NCBI GenBank assembly: GCA_017305815.1
Contig: JAFKJZ010000449.1
Span: 1-10,190 of the forward strand
Length of the DNA: 10,190 nt
Origin: Hyphomicrobiales bacterium
GTDB taxonomy: Bacteria; Pseudomonadota; Alphaproteobacteria; Rhizobiales; Kaistiaceae
Reading direction: 5' to 3'
Within the stretch, counting starts at the first letter, position 1. Each line of letters begins with the position of its first letter. The notes beneath the pieces were generated by a model. That model was not told the DNA's origin. It worked only from the letters and a program-made list of their open reading frames with translations, and ran no database searches. A program made the position numbers and the translations under genes. Positions 1 through 5,041 of this stretch are shown here, in pieces.

Positions 1-422
1 AGCCGCCGCCGAGGTCGCCGCCCCCTCGCATGCCGCCGAAGCCCATGCCGCCGGGGCCGGCGCCGGGGTCGGCGCTCCGCATGCCGCCGCTGAAGGGGCT
101 GCCGCCCGGCGCCAACACGACGATCGCCGTCGTCGCCACAGACGCTGTCCTGACCAAGGCGCAGTGCAAGCGCCTCGCCGTTATGGCGCATGACGGCTAC
201 GCGCACGCCATCTGGCCCGTGCACACGCCGCTCGATGGCGACACCATCTTCGCCACCGCAACCGCCCGCAAGCCGCTCGCCGATCCGGTCTTCGACCTGG
301 CGCTGATCGGCGACGCCATCGTGCGCACGCTCGCCCGCGCCTCGGCTCGCGCCGTCCATGAGGCGACCGCCCTGCCGCAGCCCGGCAGGCTCCCGGCCTG
401 GCGCGACGTCTGGGGCGAGTAG
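1..422 (+). CDS. P1 family (DmpA/S58-like) peptidase, C-terminal part, 5' end outside window
   Basis: The reading frame is open from the left edge (codon phase begins at base 3) to TAG at 420-422, so only the last 140 or so residues are visible. The stretch NTTIAVVATDAVLTKAQCKR, followed by LAVMAHDGYAHAI and then HTPLDGDTIFATAT, is the typical C-terminal part of P1-family peptidases (DmpA, L-aminopeptidase/D-esterase, MEROPS S58). These are autoprocessed N-terminal-nucleophile aminopeptidases. The catalytic serine and the processing site lie upstream and cannot be checked. The first 35 or so visible residues are proline-rich, in the linker that precedes the conserved NTTI strand; this is plausible for the family, but low complexity makes the exact frame there less certain. 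The methionine at base 30 is internal, not the true start. The downstream operon begins 184 bp later with its own promoter candidate, so the two are probably transcribed separately. Confidence 0.8.
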   Translation, partial: PPPRSPPPRMPPKPMPPGPAPGSALRMPPLKGLPPGANTTIAVVATDAVLTKAQCKRLAVMAHDGYAHAIWPVHTPLDGDTIFATATARKPLADPVFDLALIGDAIVRTLARASARAVHEATALPQPGRLPAWRDVWGE

Positions 423-551
423 CGCCAGGCCGCTCGCCGCATTTTCCAGACGGACCATGACGTCCTCCGGATCGGATTCCGGGGGACGTTCTCGTCTGCG
501 CGCGCCGTCATCCGGGGCGTTCTCGGCGTCGGGACGAGGGGCTCTGGCGGC

Positions 552-579
552 TTGACAAGCGGGCGTTCGCAGCTACGCT
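552..579 (+). promoter_or_regulatory. Candidate sigma70-type promoter of the iclR-amidohydrolase-aminotransferase operon
   Basis: A perfect -35 hexamer TTGACA (552-557) is followed after 16 bp by TACGCT (574-579), which matches three of six -10 positions. Transcription would start near 586, about 20 bases before the IclR start codon. The surrounding 423-606 gap otherwise shows no gene or strong terminator. The weak -10 leaves this as a candidate. Confidence 0.5.
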
Positions 580-589
580 ATCAAATATG

Positions 590-601
590 AAACGTGAGTT
601 T
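590..601 (+). promoter_or_regulatory. Candidate operator for the IclR regulator
   Basis: AAACGTGAGTTT is a short inverted repeat (AAAC, four-base spacer, GTTT) lying just after the predicted transcription start and six bases before the IclR start codon. IclR-family proteins bind short inverted repeats near their own promoters and often regulate themselves, so the position is suitable. Four-base arms are weak evidence alone. The GTGAG inside it (594-598) may also act as the ribosome binding site. Confidence 0.3.
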
Positions 602-606
602 ACCAG

Positions 607-1404
607 ATGAACTCAATTGCCGACAGTGACCGATATTCGATCCGGGCCGTGGATCGCGCGATCGACGTGATCCAGTGCCTCGCGGCCAGCGACTCGGCCT
701 TGACCGCCGACGAGATCGCGGCCGCCATCGGCCTGCCCAAGAGCACCGTTTTCCGCGTGCTGGCGACGCTGCTCGGGCGTGGGCTGCTCGATCGCGACCC
801 GGAGCGGCAGACCTTCCGCTTCGGCACGCTGGCGCTGCTGGTCGGGGTGCGGGCGCTCGGCGATCTCGACGTCAAGCGCGTCGCCCGGCCGATCATCGAG
901 CAACTGGCGGAAGCGACCGGCGAGACGGTGCACCTGTCGGTGCTGAACGAGCGGTCGGCGCTCTGCATCGACAAGATCGACAGCAAGCGCGCGGTGCGAA
1001 TGTCGTCCTATGTCGGCTTCCGCGATCCGCTGCATTGCAGCGGCGTCGGCAAGATCCTGCTCGCCTTCCAGGACGAAGCGGCGCGCGAGGCGCTGATCGA
1101 GAGGATCGGCTTCGAGAAGCACACCGAGCGCACCATCACCGACCCCGCGGCGCTGCGCGCGCATCTGCGCCAGATCGTGGCGCTCGGCCACGCGGTCGAC
1201 CACGAGGAGATCGAGGACGGGTTGAGCTGCGTCGCCGCGCCGGTCCGCGACCACACCGGCAAGGTCGTCGCCGCGATCAGCAATTCCGGGCCGACTTATC
1301 GCCTCGACGAAGCCGCTATGCGCGATCTCGTCGGGGTCGTGCGCGAGCACGCCGCCCGCATCTCCGCCGCCCTCGGATATCTTGCCAGGAAGCCTGCCCG
1401 ATGA
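607..1404 (+). CDS. IclR-family transcriptional regulator
   Basis: The protein has 265 residues, the usual size for the family. Residues 12-75 form the winged helix-turn-helix: RAVDRAIDVIQCLA, then LTADEIAAAIGLPKSTVFR with recognition helix 45-55, then the wing ending in QTFRFGT. Residues 85-258 form the IclR effector-binding domain, with the familiar HCSGVGKILLAF (143-154) and EDGLSCVAAPVRD (203-215) segments. It would bind operator DNA as a dimer or tetramer and respond to a small, usually acidic or aromatic, metabolite; the ligand cannot be read from the sequence. It is the first gene of the operon, and its TGA overlaps the next start codon (ATGA, 1401-1404), so it is co-transcribed and translationally coupled with the amidohydrolase. 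This makes autoregulation and control of the enzymes likely. Whether it activates or represses is unknown. Confidence 0.93.
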   Translation: MNSIADSDRYSIRAVDRAIDVIQCLAASDSALTADEIAAAIGLPKSTVFRVLATLLGRGLLDRDPERQTFRFGTLALLVGVRALGDLDVKRVARPIIEQLAEATGETVHLSVLNERSALCIDKIDSKRAVRMSSYVGFRDPLHCSGVGKILLAFQDEAAREALIERIGFEKHTERTITDPAALRAHLRQIVALGHAVDHEEIEDGLSCVAAPVRDHTGKVVAAISNSGPTYRLDEAAMRDLVGVVREHAARISAALGYLARKPAR

Positions 1405-2288
1405 TCATCGACGTCCATAGTCACACGCCGCAATTCCGCGACCGCGTTCCCGCCGACAAGCTGGTGATCAACACGGCCTGGCGGCCCGACCGCCCGGTGC
1501 AGGGCAACTACAGCTGGAACGACTACATGGCGGCGCAGGCGCCGGCCGAAAAATCCATCGTCTTCGGCATCGCCTGGGAGCCCGGCGAACGCGTTGGCGG
1601 CACCAATGGCTTCGGCGATGTCGGCGACGTCGCCGATGGCGTCAACGATTCCACCGCCGCCTTCGTCCGCGCCTTCCCCGATCGGCTGATCGGCTTCATG
1701 GCGGTGCACCCGCATGACCGCAAGGCGCTGGACGAGATGGAGCGCAGCCGGGTCGATCTCGGGCTGCGCGGCGTCAAGCTCGGCGCCAACTACCAGATCT
1801 TCGATCCGCTGGAGAGCCGGGCGCTGGCGATCTACCAGTATGCCCAGGAGCACGGCCTGCCGATCCTGTTCCACATCGGCACCTCGGCGGTGCGCATGGC
1901 GCCGATCGCCTCGGCCCATCCGCTGGTCGTCGACGAGATCGCCATGCGCTACCCCAATCTGAAGATCGTCATGGCCCATATGGGCCATCCCTGGACGGTC
2001 GATACGGCGGTGGTGGTGCGCAAGCATCCGAACGTCTTCACCGACATTTCGGGCCTGCTCTACCGCCCCTACACATTCTACGAGGCGATGATCAAGGCGA
2101 CCGAGTGGAACGTGCTCGACAAGATCCTGTTCGGTTCTGACTACCCGATCACCACGCCGGCCGAGACCCTCGAAGGCCTGCGCAACGTCAACGCGATCGT
2201 CGAAGGCACCAGGCTGCCGCGCGTCCCGCTCGACCGCATCGAGCAGATCATCCACCGCGACAGCCTGGCGCTGCTCGGCCTGAACTGA
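1401..2288 (+). CDS. Amidohydrolase family 2 (ACMSD-like TIM-barrel) metal-dependent hydrolase
   Basis: The protein has 295 residues and begins MIIDVHSH, giving the HxH metal motif at His6 and His8 right after the start, as is standard for Amidohydro_2 (PF04909) proteins. Other expected barrel residues are visible: Lys126 in RGVKLGA, His158 in ILFHIG, His193 and His196 in VMAHMGHPW, and Asp247 in LFGSDYP. All metal-site positions seem intact, so the enzyme should be active. This superfamily branch includes decarboxylases such as ACMSD and various C-N or lactone hydrolases; the substrate cannot be assigned. There is no signal peptide, so it is cytoplasmic. The start overlaps the iclR stop, and the aminotransferase starts 23 bp downstream. 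The context points to one step in a short catabolic route controlled by the IclR protein. Confidence 0.9.
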   Translation: MIIDVHSHTPQFRDRVPADKLVINTAWRPDRPVQGNYSWNDYMAAQAPAEKSIVFGIAWEPGERVGGTNGFGDVGDVADGVNDSTAAFVRAFPDRLIGFMAVHPHDRKALDEMERSRVDLGLRGVKLGANYQIFDPLESRALAIYQYAQEHGLPILFHIGTSAVRMAPIASAHPLVVDEIAMRYPNLKIVMAHMGHPWTVDTAVVVRKHPNVFTDISGLLYRPYTFYEAMIKATEWNVLDKILFGSDYPITTPAETLEGLRNVNAIVEGTRLPRVPLDRIEQIIHRDSLALLGLN

Positions 2289-2311
2289 CGCCACAGGACC
2301 CGGATTCCGCC

Positions 2312-2353
2312 ATGACCTTTCAGAACTCTGCCATGACGTTCCAGAATTCCGCC
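2312..2353 (+). repeat. 21-bp imperfect tandem duplication at the aminotransferase start
   Basis: Two adjacent 21-bp units (2312-2332 and 2333-2353) each encode MTFQNSA. They differ at four bases, all third codon positions and all synonymous (ACC/ACG, TTT/TTC, AAC/AAT, TCT/TCC). The bases just before the first ATG (ATTCCGCC, 2304-2311) also match the end of the second unit. Both copies carry an ATG, giving two possible start codons. Confidence 0.85.
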
Positions 2354-3622
2354 GATCTCTATGCCCGCGCCACAAGGGTGATCCCGGGCGGGGTCAATTC
2401 CGCCACGCGCCGCCTCGCCCGCCCGATGGCGTGGGAATGGGCCGAGGGCGCCTATATGCGCGACGTCGACGGCAACACCTTCCTCGACTATCACGCCGCC
2501 TTCGGGCCGATCGTGCTCGGCCACAGGCATCCGGGCGTCACCGCCGCCGTGGCCGAGGCGATCGAGGGCCTCGACATGGTCGGCGTCGGCGTCACGGAGC
2601 GCGAGATCCAGCTCGCCGAGAAGGTGGTCGAGCATGTGCCGTCGGCCGAGATGGCGCTCGCCTTCTCGACCGGCTCGGAAGCGACCTACATGGCGGTGCG
2701 CCTGGCGCGCGGCGTCACCGGCCGCACCAAGCTGATCAAGTTCCAGGGCACGTTCCATGGCTGGCACGACTATCTGCTGATGAACGTCATCACCCCGGCC
2801 GAGAAGATCGGCCAGAAGGATCCGGGCTGCGCGGGGCTGCTCGCCGATGCGGTCGAGAACACGCTGATCTGCCGCTTCAACGATCTCGATTCCGTCGAAC
2901 GGACGATCGCCGCCCATCCCGGCGAGATCGCCGCGATCTTCCTCGAGGCCATCCCGCACAATATCGGCTGCGTGCTGCCGACCCAGGCCTTCGTCGAGGG
3001 CCTGCGCCAGATCTGCGATGCGCATGGCATCATCCTGGTGTTCGACGAGGTGATCACCGGCTTTCGCCACGGCCTCGGCGGCTACCAGGCCAAGCTCGGC
3101 GTCACGCCGGACCTCACCACCATGGCGAAGGCGATCGCCAATGGCTATCCCTGCGCCGTGATCGCCGGCCGTCGCGACCTGATGATGCAGTTCTCGACGG
3201 CGCCCGGCGGCAAGGTGTTCGTCGGCGGCACCTACAATGGCCATCCGGTCGGCGCGGCGGCGGCGCTCGCCACCATCGCCGCCATGGAGGACGGCTCGGT
3301 GCACCGGCACCTGTTCGCGCTCGGCGAGCATGCGCGCAGCGGTATCCAGTCGATCGCGGACCGCCTCGGCATCCGGATGACGGTCGGCGGCTATGGCTCG
3401 GTGTTCACGCCCTATTTCATGGACGGGCCGATCGACCGCTACGAGGACCTGCTGCGCAACGACAACGCCAGCGACGTGGCGTTCCGCAGTGCCATGGTCG
3501 ACCAGGGCATCTTCATGCTGCCCATGGCGCTGAAGCGCAATCACATCAGCGCGGCGCATACGCTGGCCGATGTCGAGCGCACCCTCGATATCGCCGAGAC
3601 GGTGCTGAAGACCCTGCGCTAG
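2312..3622 (+). CDS. Class III PLP-dependent aminotransferase, glutamate-1-semialdehyde aminomutase-like
   Basis: The protein has 436 residues, typical of the family. The motifs are complete: VIPGGVNSATRR near the N-terminus as in GSAM-like proteins; GSEAT (121-125) for phosphate binding; TFHGWHD (147-153) with the cofactor-stacking region; FDEVITGFR (244-252) with Asp245; TMAKAIANGYP (270-280) with Lys273 as the Schiff-base lysine; and GGTYNGHP (305-312). It should be a PLP-dependent transaminase or aminomutase. A true heme-pathway HemL is unlikely, because the Lys motif differs from the usual HemL form and the gene sits in an IclR operon. The start is ambiguous. ATG 2312 has only a distant AGGA (2295-2298), and ATG 2333 begins the second copy of a 21-bp tandem repeat, so the protein starts MTFQNSA twice. 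The upstream gene ends 23 bp before, consistent with one operon. Confidence 0.92.
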   Translation: MTFQNSAMTFQNSADLYARATRVIPGGVNSATRRLARPMAWEWAEGAYMRDVDGNTFLDYHAAFGPIVLGHRHPGVTAAVAEAIEGLDMVGVGVTEREIQLAEKVVEHVPSAEMALAFSTGSEATYMAVRLARGVTGRTKLIKFQGTFHGWHDYLLMNVITPAEKIGQKDPGCAGLLADAVENTLICRFNDLDSVERTIAAHPGEIAAIFLEAIPHNIGCVLPTQAFVEGLRQICDAHGIILVFDEVITGFRHGLGGYQAKLGVTPDLTTMAKAIANGYPCAVIAGRRDLMMQFSTAPGGKVFVGGTYNGHPVGAAAALATIAAMEDGSVHRHLFALGEHARSGIQSIADRLGIRMTVGGYGSVFTPYFMDGPIDRYEDLLRNDNASDVAFRSAMVDQGIFMLPMALKRNHISAAHTLADVERTLDIAETVLKTLR

Positions 3623-3638
3623 CCCTGCGCGGGATCTC

Positions 3639-3669
3639 CGGCGCGACGGCTTGGCCGATCGTCGCGCCG
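3639..3669 (+). terminator. Candidate terminator hairpin after the aminotransferase
   Basis: CGGCGCGACG (3639-3648) and CGTCGCGCCG (3660-3669) are perfect 10-bp complementary arms around an 11-nt loop, starting 16 bp after the aminotransferase stop codon. A GC-rich hairpin here fits an end-of-operon terminator or an mRNA 3'-end stabiliser. No T-tract follows (CTTCGGCC), so it is not a textbook intrinsic terminator. Confidence 0.5.
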
Positions 3670-3714
3670 CTTCGGCCGGAACGGTCTTGGCCGCCGGCCA
3701 TCTTCAGGGCAATC

Positions 3715-3800
3715 CCGCCAGACATCGAGATATTGCATCGCAGCAGTAAATGCTGCGATGCATCAAGTCCAGGAATTCGTTCCGTCGATGTCTGCGGAAC
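3715..3800 (+). other. Nested inverted-repeat element, candidate structured RNA (three-way junction)
   Basis: An outer pair, CAGACATCGA (3719-3728) and TCGATGTCTG (3785-3794), is perfectly complementary over 10 bp. It extends by CCG (3715-3717) with CGG (3795-3797) across a one-base bulge. Inside it lie a perfect 12-bp hairpin, TGCATCGCAGCA (3734-3745) with TGCTGCGATGCA (3751-3762) and loop GTAAA, and a smaller hairpin GGAA-TTCG-TTCC (3772-3783). Together they would fold as a three-way junction. GTTCCG (3779-3784) can instead pair with CGGAAC (3795-3800), excluding the outer stem. The element lies 92 bp after the aminotransferase stop and 170-255 bp before the nucleoside hydrolase. I do not recognise a known riboswitch or repeat family. 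It could be a leader RNA, a small RNA, or a palindromic DNA element. Confidence 0.55.
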
Positions 3801-3825
3801 ACTCCGTGTATTTAGTTTGGATCCC

Positions 3826-3851
3826 AAAGTGTAAAGCCGGACTTGCACTTT
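3826..3851 (+). other. Small inverted repeats in the leader region
   Basis: AAAGTGTAA (3826-3834) pairs with TTGCACTTT (3843-3851) over nine positions including one G-U, with an 8-nt loop. It competes with a smaller hairpin, TTTGG-ATC-CCAAA (3816-3828). A further imperfect stem, CGGACGC (3852-3858) with GCGCTCCG (3872-3879), follows. These may be part of a structured leader, or chance pairing; no function can be assigned. Confidence 0.3.
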
Positions 3852-3881
3852 CGGACGCTTCGGGCTTTGCTGCGCTCCGTC

Positions 3882-3910
3882 TTGTCGTTCGCTGGGAATA
3901 TTTCGAAAAT
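3882..3910 (+). promoter_or_regulatory. Candidate promoter of the nucleoside hydrolase-importer operon
   Basis: TTGTCG (3882-3887, four of six -35 matches) and GAAAAT (3905-3910, four of six -10 matches) are separated by 17 bp. A start site near 3917 would place the LacI-type operator just downstream of it, a good position for repression. Both boxes are degenerate, so this is tentative. If true, the nested structure at 3715-3800 lies upstream of the transcript rather than in its leader. Confidence 0.4.
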
Positions 3911-3929
3911 CCCGGCGTTCTGTAGATGC

Positions 3930-3947
3930 TACGCAAACGTTTGCGTA
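3930..3947 (+). promoter_or_regulatory. LacI-family operator, perfect 18-bp palindrome
   Basis: TACGCAAACGTTTGCGTA is a perfect palindrome with a central CG, the classic form of LacI/GalR-family operators; it closely resembles the E. coli PurR consensus (ACGCAAACGTTTnCnT). It ends four bases before the ribosome binding site GGAGGA (3952-3957) of the nucleoside hydrolase gene. The obvious binder is the LacI-family protein encoded at 6344-7345 in the same operon. I saw no second copy of the site in the window. Confidence 0.85.
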
Positions 3948-3969
3948 ACCTGGAGGAGAGAGTCCCAAG

Positions 3970-4905
3970 ATGAATTTTCCTGCCATCGACGAAAGCGTCC
4001 GGGTTGCCCGCCTCGCGCCGCATGTCCGCAAGGCCCGAGTCGTGATCGACACGGATACGTTCAACGAGATCGATGATCAGTTCGCCATCGTCTACGCGCT
4101 TCTTTCCGCGGATCGCATGACGACGGAAGCCATCTATGCGGCTCCCTATTTCAATTCGCGCTCGACCGGCCCCGCCGACGGCATGGAGAAGAGCTACGAG
4201 GAAATCCTCCGCCTGCTCGAGCTGATGGGCCGCCCGGCGGACGGCTTCGTGTTCAAGGGCTCGACCGACTATGTCGGCGCCGGCCTGAAGCCACAGCGCA
4301 ACGCGGCGGTGGAGGACCTGATCGCGCGCGCCATGGCCTCGACCCCGGAGGACCCGCTCTACATCATCGCTCTGGCGGCGATCACCAATGTCGCCTCGGC
4401 CATCATGATCGAGCCGCGCATCATCGACAGGATCGTCGTCTGCTGGCTGGGCGGCCATTCGCTCCAGTGGCCGCATACGCGCGAGTTCAACCTGAAGCAG
4501 GACGTTCCCGGCGCCCGCGTGCTGTTCGACAGCGGCGTGCCGCTGGTGATGTTGCCTTGCGAGGGCGTCGTCTCGACCCTGAGCACCACGATTCCCGAGC
4601 TCGAACGCTATGTCGAGCCGTCGGGTCCGCTCGGCGCCTTCCTCGCCGGCCGCGTCAAGGGCTACGAGGACGAGGACAAGCATATCGGCTGGTCGAAGCC
4701 GATCTGGGACATGGCGCCGGTCGCCTACCTGATCGACGCCAGCTGGACCCCCTCGACGCTGGTGCCGAGCCCGATCCTCACCCCGGAAGTGACGTGGAGC
4801 TTCGACAATTCGCGCCACCTCATCCGCTATGTCCACCGGATCGATCGCGACGCGATCTTCCGCGATTTCTTCGTGAAGCTCGCGGCGTTCGCGAAGTCGA
4901 AATAG
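3970..4905 (+). CDS. Nucleoside hydrolase (inosine/uridine-preferring family), divergent active site
   Basis: The protein has 311 residues, the normal size for the IUNH family, which hydrolyses the N-glycosidic bond of ribonucleosides to free base and ribose using a calcium ion held by N-terminal aspartates. The metal motif is visible as VVIDTDTFNEIDDQFA, with Asp27, Asp29, Asp35 and Asp36. It has a longer spacing than the textbook DTDPGxDD but resembles a recognised branch that carries NE(I/V)DDQFA. AAITNVASA (136-144) matches the LTN segment, EFNLKQD (172-178) the ribose-binding EFN segment, and IWDMAPVAYLI (245-255) the C-terminal D-x-x-A motif. In that last motif the usual preceding His is Trp246, while Asp247 is kept. 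There is no signal peptide, so it is cytoplasmic. GGAGGA at 3952-3957 precedes the ATG. It leads the importer operon behind a LacI-type operator. The exact substrate is unknown. Confidence 0.88.
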   Translation: MNFPAIDESVRVARLAPHVRKARVVIDTDTFNEIDDQFAIVYALLSADRMTTEAIYAAPYFNSRSTGPADGMEKSYEEILRLLELMGRPADGFVFKGSTDYVGAGLKPQRNAAVEDLIARAMASTPEDPLYIIALAAITNVASAIMIEPRIIDRIVVCWLGGHSLQWPHTREFNLKQDVPGARVLFDSGVPLVMLPCEGVVSTLSTTIPELERYVEPSGPLGAFLAGRVKGYEDEDKHIGWSKPIWDMAPVAYLIDASWTPSTLVPSPILTPEVTWSFDNSRHLIRYVHRIDRDAIFRDFFVKLAAFAKSK

Positions 4906-4947
4906 GCCGGCGGACGGCCGCTACGGCCGGAAACAGGTCCTGGAATA

Positions 4948-4967
4948 CCGGCGGAGCGATCCGCCGG
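4948..4967 (+). other. Hairpin with GNRA loop between nucleoside hydrolase and solute-binding protein genes
   Basis: CCGGCGGA (4948-4955) and TCCGCCGG (4960-4967) pair perfectly over 8 bp around a GCGA tetraloop of the stable GNRA type. It lies in the 136-bp gap before the solute-binding protein gene, which also has repeated CGGCCG blocks (4915-4929). There is no T-tract, so a terminator is unlikely. A processing or stability element that raises solute-binding protein levels over its operon neighbours is a plausible role. Confidence 0.45.
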
Positions 4968-5041
4968 CCCACTGTTCGATGCCCGGGCGCTCGATCCAGG
5001 AAAATCGATCGCATCTCCGGGTCTTTTGGGAGGAGACCAAC

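Noticed and set aside
358..555. Plus-strand open frame of 65 codons after the peptidase
   Set aside because: It starts inside the peptidase in another frame, is serine- and arginine-rich, and has no ribosome binding site; the 423-606 gap is best seen as noncoding.
1296..2375. Long minus-strand open frame of 359 codons
   Set aside because: It lies opposite the amidohydrolase and IclR genes, has arginine- and histidine-rich low-information sequence, and reflects the high GC content.
2141..3559. Minus-strand open frame of 472 codons opposite the aminotransferase
   Set aside because: The plus-strand frame has complete class III aminotransferase motifs; the antisense frame has none and is biased in composition.
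3715..3800. Identification of the structured element as a purine riboswitch
   Set aside because: A three-stem junction near a nucleoside gene is tempting, but the conserved junction bases and paired seven-base loops of that class are absent.
3843..4076. Small plus-strand open frame of 77 codons across the operator
   Set aside because: It overlaps the start of the nucleoside hydrolase in another frame, lacks a ribosome binding site and contains the palindromic operator.
3763..4836. Minus-strand open frame opposite the nucleoside hydrolase and its leader
   Set aside because: Same compositional shadow effect; it crosses the operator and structured region and has no family motifs.
4979..5041. 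Upstream start for the solute-binding protein
   Set aside because: It adds 21 residues before a textbook signal peptide, while ATG 5042 has an excellent ribosome binding site.
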